Shown: positions 41,401-49,897 of the stretch, one piece after another
How positions within the stretch are numbered: position 1 is the stretch's first letter
How the letters are laid out: every line of letters starts with the position of its first letter
Source: Mucilaginibacter sp.
GTDB taxonomy: Bacteria > Bacteroidota > Bacteroidia > Sphingobacteriales > Sphingobacteriaceae
NCBI RefSeq assembly: GCF_028288225.1
Contig: NZ_JAQBOC010000007.1
Span: 62,001 to 126,000 of the forward strand
Length of the DNA stretch: 64,000 nt
Direction of reading: 5' to 3'
Position numbers and translations under genes: made by a program
Notes under the pieces: generated by a model
Told to the model about the DNA's origin: nothing
The model's database searches: none
Seen by the model: the letters and a program-made list of their open reading frames with translations, nothing else

Positions 41401-41836
41401 TAACCGGTTTTAAAGTTTCTATTTTTTGGTTGATGCTGGCCTCAATAAGCGCCCGGTGCTGCACATCCTCGCCGGCCTGTTTTTTAAGCTGCAGGGTATT
41501 CAGCAGCTTATCATGCACATCGTTAAAATGTTTGCCGATAATTTCGGCAGCCTGGTCATGCGTTAATGATTTGCCCAGTTTAAGCCATGCCAGCAGCGAC
41601 GGCACAATCAGCCAGGCTATCAGCCCAACATTCAGCACAATAAAAAGATAAAACAGCAGCGTGCGGAAAAGAATGTTAAAATTGCCGAAATATTCGCTCA
41701 GGGTAATAACTACATAGGCCGAGAATAGGCCTGCGCCTAAAAATATCAGTCCCCGCAAAAAATTATTGAAATAGTATTTCCGGATAAAGATGTTGATCTT
41801 ATCAATTAAGAGCTCATAATTATCGGTAGTGTTCAT
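38492..41836 (-). CDS. DUF4175 family protein, large coiled-coil membrane protein
   Basis: A 1114-residue protein. Three membrane helices lie at about residues 28-46, 56-78 and 155-173; a large extracytoplasmic beta-rich part with PALLHFDVALNYPAYLHKK and QVTYYFEVADNDDVNGPKRV follows to about residue 520; the rest is a long alpha-helical, Gln/Lys-rich coiled coil (QQQGQQGNQGKSQNGNNG and similar). DUF4175 proteins are widespread in Bacteroidota, without assigned function; the arrangement suggests an envelope structural or sensing role. It precedes and nearly touches the RsbW-like and ybeY genes, forming one leftward operon. Confidence 0.85.
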   Translation of the reverse strand: MNTTDNYELLIDKINIFIRKYYFNNFLRGLIFLGAGLFSAYVVITLSEYFGNFNILFRTLLFYLFIVLNVGLIAWLIVPSLLAWLKLGKSLTHDQAAEIIGKHFNDVHDKLLNTLQLKKQAGEDVQHRALIEASINQKIETLKPVSFPSAVNLKENSKYLKWLLFPAGVICIIAFAAPSILTESTKRLIRHNEYFRPVAPFNFIIQNKSLSVVQGDDLKLDLKLDGDKLPADVYVETANTAFKLDKENISRFHYLFTNLQQNTVFKLTANGFTSTPYEIKVNLRPALLHFDVALNYPAYLHKKNETLKNAGDLTVPAGTVVTWNLHTQNASALLFNMNGAGGTVTSTAPDVFEHRERIVKNSTYKITPVNTQANHSDSASYRVNVITDEMPSILVQEKQDSVSLKTLYFNGRIQDDHGFSALTFHYAVGAPGDKANLKNYTKPVKADLAQAQADFFYFWNLKDMGIKPGDQVTYYFEVADNDDVNGPKRVRSTERTLNIPDAKELNDQLNTGTQVIKQKMESAIKLAGQIEKDSQKLNQMLLNKNTLSFDEKKQIADLLQKRKDLEDLVKEVQADNKKNLYNRQENQQQDKDLTEKQKQMEQLLNNVMDPKMQEMLQRLQAMMEQEQKEGTRDELQKMQVDNKSLKKELDRMLELYKKLEFEQKLNQNVDQLNKLSEQQQKLSDQGQQPNADKQELQKDQQKLNNDFQDIKKSLEDLKKTNDQAEHKQPFEDSQKEAQSIEQQMEKSSDELKKDSPKKASQSQKQAAKEMKQLADKMQQKEAEGEESANMVDAQQLRELLKNLVNSSFEQEKVMQTLKNTNPSDPGYIKLAQDQKNIKDNLKTAEDSLYALSRRIPQIQSTVNTEVTSINNHIEDALENLGDRRTAEASRNQQFAMTSMNNLALLLSEALDQLQNMQKKGGSGKGKGKKQSVSQLAKMQQQLNQNMQKAREQMQQQGQQGNQGKSQNGNNGKISEQLAKLARQQQQIREALQQINREDNKDGTGGLGNLDKISKEMEQTERDLVNRRITEDAIKRQQQIQTRLLEAEKAEQEREQDQQRESKAGKDVPPGYIKALQEYQQAKEKQTEQVRTVPPELNFYYKLKIKSYFDLLNVK

Positions 41837-42146
41837 GTTGCAGCGCAGGATATTTCAAGGTATTAAACGAAAATACGCTATTTATCATATCAGCGGTAAA
41901 ATAAACTAAGATTTTTCACAAGTTGATTGTTTTTCATAGGCGTTCAAGGAGGGCTGCGCCGTTTTTTGGATTTATCAGATTTTAGATTTTTTTGCGTTGT
42001 GCAAGAATTGCTATGATGCCCGGCGTTCTTTTTTTGAACCATGATTAAAGGATTTAGGGATGAACATGATGCCGGACGCAAATGTTCAAGCGCATTATGG
42101 TCCCCCGTTTTTTAAATTCACAATCTTTTTTTACTTTCATCTCCAA
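41837..42146. other. Intergenic region with one copy of a 34-bp direct repeat
   Basis: The divergent gap between the DUF4175 and DUF3857 genes. It contains GCGCC-rich words around 41950 and, at 42037-42070, the left copy of a 34-base sequence beginning AACCATGATTAAAGG that recurs exactly at 44715-44748. The in-frame ATG at 42060 lies inside this repeat, which argues against using it as start of the next gene. Confidence 0.7.
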
Positions 42147-44684
42147 ATGCAAAAACCCCTTATCCCCGTAATTAATTTCCTGTTTGGCCTTTTTATAGTT
42201 GCTTTTACCTGCGGCAATGCACAGGCTAACACACCAGTTATTCATAAAACCCCTAAACCTGCATGGATCTCCGCATGTAAACCTTATGATAAAAGGCCAT
42301 CAGAACGGAACATCCGCAATGGCGCTTATGGCGAACTTGTTGAAGAACAGATTAATGTAGAAGAAAAAGCAGTTTATAATCATGTTATTACAGCCATAGT
42401 TTCCGAATCGGGCGTTCAAAGCAATTCCGAGGTTTCTGTAAGCTTCGATCCTTCTTTTGAAAGGTTGGACTTTCATGAATTAACGGTATGGCGCAATAAT
42501 AAGCCGCAAAACCGCTTAATTTTAACGGCATTTAAAATGCTGCCCGAAGAAAACGAACTTGATAAATTTATTTACAACGGAACATATTCAGCAAAATATA
42601 TCCTGCCGGATATCCGCAAGGGCGACAGGATTGAATACTCATACACCATTACAGGAAGAAACCCGATTTTTGATAAATTTACCCGGAGCATTTATTTCCA
42701 GGGATCTGATCTGATTGTGCATCAATATACAACGCTGTTGTTCGCTGCCGGAAGGAGCATCAATATTAAACCATATAACCTGTTGTCGCAACCCAAGGTG
42801 TCGGTTACCGGCGGGCTCAAACGCTATGAGTGGGAAGATTTCCAGGTGCCCGGCATCTCCACAAATAAATTCCAGCCAAAATGGGTTAATCAATATGCGC
42901 ATGCACAGGTAAGCGAATACAACAATTGGGAACAGATAATTGACTGGGGACTAAAAATAAACCCGATACAAACCTCATTTGCCGGCGAGTTGGCAGATAG
43001 CGTAACCAACCTTAAAAAGCAATACGGAAAAGATAAGGAAAAATATTTCAGGGCTGCGGTAATGCTGGTGCAGGATGAGGTTAGATATATGGGCATTGAA
43101 ACCGGCCCGTATTCGCACAAAGCCAATAGGCCTGATAAAGTATTTAAACAACGCTATGGTGATTGTAAAGACAAGTCTCTTTTGCTGGCATCTATCCTGA
43201 ATGCAGGCGGAATTGAGGCACACATGGCATTGCTGAACACTGATTTGCTTGATAAAATTGACGATTTTATTCCTTCCCCATCAATATTTGACCATGCTGT
43301 TGTTGTTGCAACAGTGAATAATAAGCAAGTATGGGTTGATGCTACTATGTCAAACCAAAGGGGAAAAGGAACCGATCTTTATTTTCCGCCATATCTTAAA
43401 GGGCTGGTTTTAAAAGCAGGCGGCGATAACCTAACGGATATTAAGCAATCAAAAACCGGCAGGGCAAGCATTGTTGAAAAATATGATATTAAGGATGAGT
43501 TTGCCCCGGTTAAATTCATTGTTACTTCAACCTATTCACTGGATAGGGCTGATGATGTAAGGGATGAAATTGCGACAACAGGGATAGCTCAACTGGAAAA
43601 AAGCTACCTGGAATATTATTCAAAAACATATAACAAAATTGAAGCGGCAGATTCGATCATAATAAAAGATGACCAATCAAAAAATGAGCTTACTACCATT
43701 GAAAGTTATAAGATAACCAATTTCTTTAAACGCGATTCTGTTAAGGGGAAATACACAGCTGATTTTTACGCAGATGATATATACAGGCAATTGCCCGATG
43801 TAAATGGCCAGGTAAAAACGCCGGTATCCGTTACCTATCCATATAATATGGATTATACAATTAAGGTAAACTTGCACAATGGGTGGGATATAGAGAATGA
43901 GCACAATGAGATAACCCGGAATGCCTATAAATTTATTAGCGACAAAACAGTTTCAGGAAATGAGCTGGCCTTGCGCTACCAGTTTACTTACTTTAAAAAT
44001 TATATCCCATTAAACGAATTAACTGCGTTTAAAAAAGATGTTAAAGATTTGGAAGGCGATAAGCTTTCGTACCGTTTTTATTACATCCCCGACATTAAAA
44101 AAGTGCCGTTCCGGCTAAACTACTTAATGTTGATAATTACTTTAATAGTAACGTGTGCTTTTGCTTACGCCGGGTTAAAGATCTTTAAGAGGGAAACAAC
44201 AAACCGGCAATATTTCATTTCAACAGGCCCTGCTTTAGGTGGCTGGCTTATCTGGCTGATGATCGTGTTAATATCGACCTCTTTAGGCATTATAAAAATT
44301 TTATTAGATGACGGCTTTTACACACTTAGCCAATGGGATTTGATCACTACAGGTATAGCCGGTAAAATGCACAAGGCTTTCCTGGTATTTGACGTAACAG
44401 GGTACATATCCATGGTATGCTTTTCTACGTTTTGCGTGATGTTGATGTTTAAGAAGAGGGATATTACCCCGCATTACATAAAAATGTATTATGCATTTGT
44501 TATTGCGTTTCTTTTTTTAGACTATTTCTTTAACGCATTTGTTCAGAATGATTTTTCAAATTATAGGGTCGCGCAAATTATAAAAGCGATAGTTGTTGCC
44601 GTCGTTTGGACATATTATTTAAACGTATCCACCCGCGTAAAACAAACATTTGTGGTGCCGTACAAGGCCGGGGAAGTTGTCTGA
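42147..44684 (+). CDS. DUF3857 / transglutaminase-like protein with C-terminal DUF2569 membrane domain
   Basis: An 845-residue envelope protein. A signal peptide covers residues 1-25 (ending AQA). Next come a DUF3857 domain (residues 40-240, SEVSVSFDPSFERLDFHELTV, GDRIEYSYTITGRNPIF), a transglutaminase-like domain with the Cys site KQRYGDCKDKSLLLASILNAGG and the His/Asp strands FDHAVVVATV, VWVDAT, then beta-rich sequence, and a C-terminal membrane part with five or six helices of the DUF2569 type (GPALGGWLIWLMIVLIS). The Cys-His-Asp set suggests protease or cross-linking activity, unproven for this group. The gene is bracketed by 34-bp direct repeats. Confidence 0.86.
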   Translation: MQKPLIPVINFLFGLFIVAFTCGNAQANTPVIHKTPKPAWISACKPYDKRPSERNIRNGAYGELVEEQINVEEKAVYNHVITAIVSESGVQSNSEVSVSFDPSFERLDFHELTVWRNNKPQNRLILTAFKMLPEENELDKFIYNGTYSAKYILPDIRKGDRIEYSYTITGRNPIFDKFTRSIYFQGSDLIVHQYTTLLFAAGRSINIKPYNLLSQPKVSVTGGLKRYEWEDFQVPGISTNKFQPKWVNQYAHAQVSEYNNWEQIIDWGLKINPIQTSFAGELADSVTNLKKQYGKDKEKYFRAAVMLVQDEVRYMGIETGPYSHKANRPDKVFKQRYGDCKDKSLLLASILNAGGIEAHMALLNTDLLDKIDDFIPSPSIFDHAVVVATVNNKQVWVDATMSNQRGKGTDLYFPPYLKGLVLKAGGDNLTDIKQSKTGRASIVEKYDIKDEFAPVKFIVTSTYSLDRADDVRDEIATTGIAQLEKSYLEYYSKTYNKIEAADSIIIKDDQSKNELTTIESYKITNFFKRDSVKGKYTADFYADDIYRQLPDVNGQVKTPVSVTYPYNMDYTIKVNLHNGWDIENEHNEITRNAYKFISDKTVSGNELALRYQFTYFKNYIPLNELTAFKKDVKDLEGDKLSYRFYYIPDIKKVPFRLNYLMLIITLIVTCAFAYAGLKIFKRETTNRQYFISTGPALGGWLIWLMIVLISTSLGIIKILLDDGFYTLSQWDLITTGIAGKMHKAFLVFDVTGYISMVCFSTFCVMLMFKKRDITPHYIKMYYAFVIAFLFLDYFFNAFVQNDFSNYRVAQIIKAIVVAVVWTYYLNVSTRVKQTFVVPYKAGEVV

Positions 44685-44714
44685 GCCAGGATGTCTGTCA
44701 CACCAAACTTTTTT

Positions 44715-44748
44715 AACCATGATTAAAGGATTTAGGGATGAACATGAT
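44715..44748 (+). repeat. Right copy of the 34-bp direct repeat
   Basis: Identical over 34 bases to 42037-42070 (AACCATGATTAAAGG...GAACATGAT). Here the start AACCATGATTA also pairs with TAATCACGGTT at about 44777-44787, so this copy sits in a hairpin-forming element. Confidence 0.8.
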
Positions 44749-44866
44749 CAAAGCATCAGGAAATCTTCCATCAGGCTAATCACGGTTCAAAACTCCCATT
44801 AGCCCCTTGCAGTAAATATTTACGCCGATATGATAATTCCCCGTTCCGTTAAATAACTATTGCCTG

Positions 44867-44901
44867 TATATTTGTAAGGCAAACTTATAAGTTTACCTTA
44901 C
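44867..44901 (+). promoter_or_regulatory. Promoter and 28-bp palindromic operator of marR
   Basis: TATATTTG at 44867-44874 matches the -7 consensus. From 44874 to 44901 follows a palindrome, GTAAGG-x-AAACTTATAAGTTT-x-CCTTAC, perfect except for one pair (C/A). Lying right over the expected transcription start and eight bases before the marR ATG, it is an excellent candidate for an autoregulatory MarR operator. Confidence 0.75.
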
Positions 44902-44908
44902 TATTTAA

Positions 44909-45346
44909 ATGGACGATAATAAAGACATTCAATTTGCTTCCGACCTGCGAAATGTAATAACCAGGCTGATAAAGAAGCTCCGGAAGCAATCGCCAACCGG
45001 GTCACAGCTTTCACTAACCGAAAGGTCGACCATGGCTTTACTTGATCAAAATAAAAAAATGCTGCCCAGCGAACTGGCCGCTGCAGAGATGATCACCAAT
45101 CAATCCATGTCGCAGGTATTGAACCATTTGTTTGAGCTTGGCTACATTATCCGCACAGCATCAACCACAGATAAAAGAAAAGTAAACATCTCCCTGTCTG
45201 AGCTTGGTGAAAGCACCCTGCTGCAGTTTCGGCATGAGCGCAACGAATGGCTGGCAAATGCAATAGCAATTGCCTGTACGCCTGAAGAAAAGAAGGTGCT
45301 TCAACAAGCGATAGGTGCTTTAAGTAAGGTGATTGATTTGAAGTGA
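44909..45346 (+). CDS. MarR-family transcriptional regulator
   Basis: A 145-residue winged-helix regulator. The recognition part runs STMALLDQNKKMLPSELAAAEMITNQSMSQVLNHLFELGYI with the wing IIRTASTTDKRKVNISLSELG, and dimerisation helices at both ends. MarR proteins usually repress their own gene and a neighbouring efflux gene and release DNA on binding a ligand. The palindrome at 44874-44901 fits autorepression; the MFS gene that follows on the same strand 222 bases later is the likely co-regulated target. Confidence 0.92.
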   Translation: MDDNKDIQFASDLRNVITRLIKKLRKQSPTGSQLSLTERSTMALLDQNKKMLPSELAAAEMITNQSMSQVLNHLFELGYIIRTASTTDKRKVNISLSELGESTLLQFRHERNEWLANAIAIACTPEEKKVLQQAIGALSKVIDLK

Positions 45347-45371
45347 GCTTGGTCTGAAAGACCAGTCCACG

Positions 45372-45521
45372 CGTCATTGCGAGGAACGAAGCAAACTCTG
45401 CACTTGCAAATCATGAACCGGAAAGCCATGTGGCAATCAAACAGCCGGCAGATCCAGGTCACCAGGTAATTTATCCTTCGTGATTGTCCTTCGCAGAGTT
45501 GCTTCGTTCCTCGCAATGACG
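45372..45521. repeat. 150-bp terminal-inverted-repeat element between marR and the MFS gene
   Basis: Ends 45372-45401 and 45493-45521 are inverted repeats of 29-30 bases beginning CGTCATTGCGAGGAACGAAG, with only one extra base in the left arm. The 90-base centre has no gene. The CGTCATTGCGAG sequence is a widely met form of small palindromic insertion. It sits within the marR-MFS transcription unit. Confidence 0.85.
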
Positions 45522-45568
45522 GGTTTAGAATAAGTAAAGTGCAGCGAAGCAGAAAAAAGATTTAATTA

Positions 45569-46849
45569 ATGACAACAGAAACTATAAAAACATTCAGAAC
45601 ATTTAAAGCTTTTAAAAGCCGTAATTACAGGTTATACTTTGTGGGCCAATCAGTTTCGCTGATTGGTACCTGGATGCAGAAGACCGCGGTTAGCTGGGTA
45701 ATTTACGCGCTAACACATTCAACCCTAATGCTGGGGGTAACACTGTTTGCCAGCCTTTTCCCTTCATTTTTATTTTCATTGATCGGCGGTGTTGTGTCTG
45801 ACAGGTATGACCGTTACCGGGTATTGCTCACCACGCAGGTAGCATCATTGATCCAGGCTGCGCTGCTGGCAATTTTAATATTGTTAAAACATTACCAGGT
45901 TTGGGAAATTATAAGCCTGAGTGTATTATTAGGGATCATTAATGCCTTTGATGTGCCTGCCAGGCAATCGCTGGTTTATGAAATGATCGAGGATAAAAAG
46001 GATCTGCCAAATGCGCTGGCGTTAAATTCATCCATGGTAAACCTGTCGCGCATTGTTGGGCCGGCAATTGCCGGGATAGTTTTAGAAAGCCTGGGCGATG
46101 GTGTTTGTTTTTTATTAAATGCTCTGAGTTTTATTGCGGTTATAGCATCGCTGATGATGATGAAGCTGCCCAAATACATTAGAAGAGAACATCCTAAAAA
46201 CGTATTCGGCGAGCTTAAAGAAGGTATGGCCTATATAAAACGTACACCATCAATTGCCTTTGTATTGGTTATGCTGGCCCTCATTAGTTTAATGGTGCTG
46301 CCCTTCAGCACCCTGATCCCTTATTATGCAAAAGACGTTTTTAACGGAACGGCATCCACTTTTGGCGTTATTGATAGCTTTATAGGGCTTGGCGCATTCT
46401 TAGGGGCAATATTTTTGGCATCGCAAAAAGCCGGGGCTAACTTAAAAAAGATCCTGTTTATAAATACCATGGTATTTGGCGCCGGGCTTATTTTATTCTC
46501 GCACGAGCATAGCTATCCGCTGGCGCTGGCTTTTGTGACGGTAGCCGGTTTTGGCATGATGTCGCAAATTACCGTGAGTAACACACTGATCCAAACCACG
46601 GTAGCACCGCACATGCGCGGCCGGGTGATCAGCTATTATGCCATGGCCTTTTTCGGGATGCAGCCATTGGGCGGCCTACTGGTCGGGATCGTCTCAAAAT
46701 GGATTGGAGCGGCAGACACACTGATGCTTGAAGGCATTGCAGCATTGCTGATAGGTTTACTGCACTGGCGCTACTTACGCCGCGAAAAACTAAAACATGA
46801 ACAGGGCCTGGTTTTGAAGGTAGAAGAGCCGTCTATGCAAGCGGTTTGA
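45569..46849 (+). CDS. MFS transporter (MFS_3/EntS-like exporter)
   Basis: A 426-residue, 12-helix major-facilitator protein. It begins FKAFKSRNYRLYFVGQSVSLIGTWMQKTAVSWVIYALTHS, the MFS_3 start, has the loop 2-3 motif GGVVSDRYDRYRVLL, and DVPARQSLVYEMIEDKKDLPNALALNS, shared with enterobactin-exporter-like proteins. Export of a small hydrophobic compound or siderophore is the family theme; the substrate is unknown. The MarR gene and palindrome upstream suggest a drug-inducible efflux unit. Confidence 0.9.
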   Translation: MTTETIKTFRTFKAFKSRNYRLYFVGQSVSLIGTWMQKTAVSWVIYALTHSTLMLGVTLFASLFPSFLFSLIGGVVSDRYDRYRVLLTTQVASLIQAALLAILILLKHYQVWEIISLSVLLGIINAFDVPARQSLVYEMIEDKKDLPNALALNSSMVNLSRIVGPAIAGIVLESLGDGVCFLLNALSFIAVIASLMMMKLPKYIRREHPKNVFGELKEGMAYIKRTPSIAFVLVMLALISLMVLPFSTLIPYYAKDVFNGTASTFGVIDSFIGLGAFLGAIFLASQKAGANLKKILFINTMVFGAGLILFSHEHSYPLALAFVTVAGFGMMSQITVSNTLIQTTVAPHMRGRVISYYAMAFFGMQPLGGLLVGIVSKWIGAADTLMLEGIAALLIGLLHWRYLRREKLKHEQGLVLKVEEPSMQAV

Positions 46850-46877
46850 TAAAATCACCCAAACTTTTTTTCTGATT

Positions 46878-47270
46878 TTAGTTACCGGCCGGCGGATGTA
46901 TAGTACTATCACTCATGTCTATCTTTAACTGTGAAGACTGGGTAACATATATGGCAGATTTGCCATTATAATCAACAATTTTACCGGTTACGCAAACGTT
47001 GCGGCCTTTAAAATCGGTCTCGGGATGCCATTTAAATTTCGGGTTTTCGGGCCCTTTAACCAATACGGTTAAATACTGACCGGTTTCGCTGCCAAGGTAT
47101 AATAGTGTAGTGTTTGAACCACTAACCACTTCGGTATTGTAAACCTTATCGCAGATCATTATTGTTTCACCGGCATGTTTTGCCGCATCCTTAGCGGCAA
47201 TTTTTTTTTGTGCCGAACAGCTAAATGCCAGCAGCATCATAAATACGGGGGTTAAAACTAATGATCTCAT
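46878..47270 (-). CDS. Exported OB-fold-like protein
   Basis: A 130-residue protein with a signal peptide (residues 1-20; MMLLAFSCSAQ, possibly a lipoprotein with Cys18, although AFS is not a textbook lipobox). The body, KHAGETIMICDKVYNTEV, TLLYLGSETGQYLTVLVKG and VCVTGKIVDYNGKSAIYVT, has the strand pattern of small OB-fold domains in exported nucleic-acid- or ligand-binding proteins. No specific function is recognised. It is convergent with the MFS gene. Confidence 0.65.
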   Translation of the reverse strand: MRSLVLTPVFMMLLAFSCSAQKKIAAKDAAKHAGETIMICDKVYNTEVVSGSNTTLLYLGSETGQYLTVLVKGPENPKFKWHPETDFKGRNVCVTGKIVDYNGKSAIYVTQSSQLKIDMSDSTIHPPAGN

Positions 47271-47436
47271 TAAATAAAGTTAGTGAATTAAAGGCATATG
47301 TATAAACGCTGATAATTAAAAAGAATTGTAATAACACCCATCTTATTGCGGTCAGCAAAATAGTAAATTGCAATTTTCTCCGCTTCCGCTTTCAGCCGGG
47401 CGGGTAAATCTTCATGCCTGGCGTTTTCCTTTTTCC

Positions 47437-48843
47437 TTACATCACCACATTCACCTTAAGTTGCCCGTCCGACAGGGTTCTGATGATTAGCTTTTCGGCA
47501 GTTGGATAAATAGCCTCTATATCCAGATTCTTTATGGTTACTACTGAGCGGGTATTATTACCAAGATCGCGGCTCAGCTCTTTTTGCAGCCTGGTTTTAC
47601 TGTCGGCAATAAATTGTGTGAAATTGTAGGTGGCCCTTTGGCGGATCATATCGGTTATTTTACCGTTGAACATCCATTTGGCAACTTTAAGCATCCAGGC
47701 TTTTGTTTGCAGGTCAAAACTCAGGTCAGGAAAAGACAGCTTATGAGTAACCGCATTATAATTTGGTGTGCCAACCAGGTAAATTGTACCCGTGCTGGTT
47801 CCTTTAAAATCAACCTGCATAACAATTTGTTTACCAATGCCATAAATCTTGGTTTTATCAACAATAAATTCATTGCCTGCAACCTTTGAGCCCTGGCCAG
47901 CCACTTGCTGGTTTACTATATTGGTGAGATGATCGTAATTCTCCAGCAAGTCCAGATAAACATTAAAGCCGTTTGCAGGCTTATAAGCTGTTAAATTTGG
48001 TAATGGCTTTGGCAGCGGCGGAGCGCTTACCGTGGTTACAACCGGTTTTGCAGACAAGCCCACCGAAAATGTAAGTAACGAACCATTTAAATTAAAACTG
48101 CTTAACCGTACCGACTGCGGATTGATGGACACATAACCCACATCGCCTACTTTGGTTTCGGTGGTAAGGTTTTTCCATATTTCCGCAATCATCGGTTTAA
48201 TATCATAAGCCGCAATTTTAGCATCAACCTGCTTTCCAAGGTCGTTTAACGGGCCGCTTATATACTGAATCAGCCTGTCGGTAACGTCAATGTTTCCCAA
48301 AAACACGTTGCAGCGGTCAATCGGTTTGGGGGCAGGATATAAAATGGTTTTAGATTGTAAATGATAATCGGGCATAACATTTATAACCGATCTATATGAT
48401 ATTTCCATCCTCCTTGGCGGCTCATTACCCACACCGCATTGTGCAGCTACAGTTGGTACTATACATTGTTGCCCCTGGCCAAAAACAACGGCACATTTTG
48501 CACAATAGGATGCTGTGAAACCATAGCTGCCGGTAAACTTTAAGTTAACGGTATTATTACTCCCCGTGATTGTGAAAGGTGTGCGGGTGAAAGTATAAGC
48601 ATAGCTTAACCCCTCGCACGCCTGTTTGTTTCCTGAATATTTATGTGATACCGAATTTTCGGCCTGGGTAAAATAGCTTTTCAAATCAACTGTAACAGGC
48701 ACCTCAACATTGGAGACCGGCTGAATGAGTTTTGGAATGTCAACTTCAGTTTTGGCCGGGGCAAGGGGCTTAAGTGTACCGCAAGAGGTAAGTACTAACA
48801 GCAGTATTAATACCGCAAAAAATTGGTTTGGTTTAAGTTTCAT
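47437..48843 (-). CDS. DUF4403 family lipoprotein
   Basis: A 468-residue lipoprotein: signal peptide with lipobox VLTSC (lipidation at about Cys21). The mature part is beta-strand rich with SVLAKPV-like and SFNLNGSLLTFSVGLSAKP stretches and two extended repeats resembling the tubular lipid-binding (BPI/TULIP-like) pattern associated with DUF4403; this structural guess is mine. The family has no known reaction. ATG 48843 is used since it directly precedes the signal peptide. Confidence 0.8.
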   Translation of the reverse strand: MKLKPNQFFAVLILLLVLTSCGTLKPLAPAKTEVDIPKLIQPVSNVEVPVTVDLKSYFTQAENSVSHKYSGNKQACEGLSYAYTFTRTPFTITGSNNTVNLKFTGSYGFTASYCAKCAVVFGQGQQCIVPTVAAQCGVGNEPPRRMEISYRSVINVMPDYHLQSKTILYPAPKPIDRCNVFLGNIDVTDRLIQYISGPLNDLGKQVDAKIAAYDIKPMIAEIWKNLTTETKVGDVGYVSINPQSVRLSSFNLNGSLLTFSVGLSAKPVVTTVSAPPLPKPLPNLTAYKPANGFNVYLDLLENYDHLTNIVNQQVAGQGSKVAGNEFIVDKTKIYGIGKQIVMQVDFKGTSTGTIYLVGTPNYNAVTHKLSFPDLSFDLQTKAWMLKVAKWMFNGKITDMIRQRATYNFTQFIADSKTRLQKELSRDLGNNTRSVVTIKNLDIEAIYPTAEKLIIRTLSDGQLKVNVVM

Positions 48844-49103
48844 TATTAGGGGTAAAATTAGCCCTCGCTTCGCCAATGTCGCGTGGATTTGGCTGTAAAA
48901 ATAATAAAGCTTTACGTTTCCCGGTCAGAATATATTTGGTTTTGTTAAGATAAAAATCAGGTTAGCACATTAATCTGAAACCAACAACAGCTCCAGGCAT
49001 TTTTCAAGCCATGAAAAGGCAACATTCGTCAGCGCAAGGCAATGCGCTGTGTTATGTATTTACCGCAAACCGCGCTAATCTCAAACCGTATCCGTAAAAA
49101 AAA

Positions 49104-49132
49104 GCCGCCATATGTTTTACACATATGGCGGC
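49104..49132 (-). terminator. Intrinsic terminator after the small secreted protein gene
   Basis: GCCGCCATATGT and ACATATGGCGGC form a perfect 12-bp stem with a five-base loop; on the minus strand a run of eight T follows. The remaining 48844-49100 gap holds no gene. Confidence 0.9.
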
Positions 49133-49153
49133 CCTCTATCAAAAACAGATGGT

Positions 49154-49339
49154 TTATTTCTGTTTTACAACCGTAGAATCTTTTTTCTTGGTGGTTGTGT
49201 CTTTTTTCATTGGTCTGTTTTTCTTTTTCTTAGTGGTATCAGTTTGCATGGTTGATTTAACTGTGCTTACTGTAGCGTGTGCATACACACTTCCGAATGA
49301 GATTGCTGCTAAAGCAATCATGCTAATTAGTTTTTTCAT
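49154..49339 (-). CDS. Small secreted Lys/Thr-rich protein
   Basis: A 61-residue protein with a signal peptide, MKKLISMIALAAISFGSVYAHA, and a mature part of about 39 residues composed mainly of Lys, Thr, Asp and Ser (TDTTKKKKNRPMKKDTTTKKK). It has no domain. The strong terminator right behind it supports real expression. ATG 49339 is preferred over a TTG 12 bases upstream. It may be a small envelope or nucleic-acid/polyanion-binding peptide; function unknown. Confidence 0.6.
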   Translation of the reverse strand: MKKLISMIALAAISFGSVYAHATVSTVKSTMQTDTTKKKKNRPMKKDTTTKKKDSTVVKQK

Positions 49340-49445
49340 GGGTTTTTTCAATTTTGTTATAAAAGGTATATATATATTGATGCCATAAAGTTAATTTCTT
49401 ATTAACTACTTAATAATCAATTGTTTATATAACATTACACTACAA

Positions 49446-49742
49446 TCAATGTGTGGACTTTCTCCACAAACTGACGAACATTTCAACAATTGTTTGAAAT
49501 GGAAAATCTGGTAAAAAACCAAAATAGCGCCGGAGGGCCCGCATATCTTCTTTAAAAATCAGGAAGACCTCATTTATAGTTAATTCTTTAAGCCGTTTCA
49601 AACAGATCAATCCCGGCATGGTAGCCGGGCTAAAGACATAAAACCAGCATATAAAAAACATTAAATCCAAAATACAGGTCGGTTTTAAAGAAAATAAAAT
49701 AAATAAAAAGAAAACTATATTGTACCCCAACAAAAAAATCAT
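49446..49742 (-). CDS. Doubtful 98-residue hydrophobic frame
   Basis: An open frame of 98 codons in an A+T-rich, otherwise featureless 558-base gap. It would give two hydrophobic N-terminal segments and a basic C-terminus (FQTIVEMFVSLWRKSTH). No ribosome-binding site or family is evident. It may be spurious; I list it only because nothing else occupies the stretch. Confidence 0.2.
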   Translation of the reverse strand: MIFLLGYNIVFFLFILFSLKPTCILDLMFFICWFYVFSPATMPGLICLKRLKELTINEVFLIFKEDMRALRRYFGFLPDFPFQTIVEMFVSLWRKSTH

Positions 49743-49897
49743 AAATTTACTAATACAACATTAGAATGTATTTTTTAAATACCGCAGACTACTGTTAACC
49801 TTATCATCCGCTTATACAATGGTGTTTGTGTTAAACACGTTTTGTTTCTCTTAAAACGATGATAAAGCGTTTTGTTGCCTGCTTTGGAACCTAAACA

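Noticed and set aside
38989..41651. Multiple plus-strand frames opposite the DUF4175 gene
   Set aside because: All are shadows of its Gln/Lys-rich coiled coil (Ser/Cys/Phe/Leu-rich complements) without domains.
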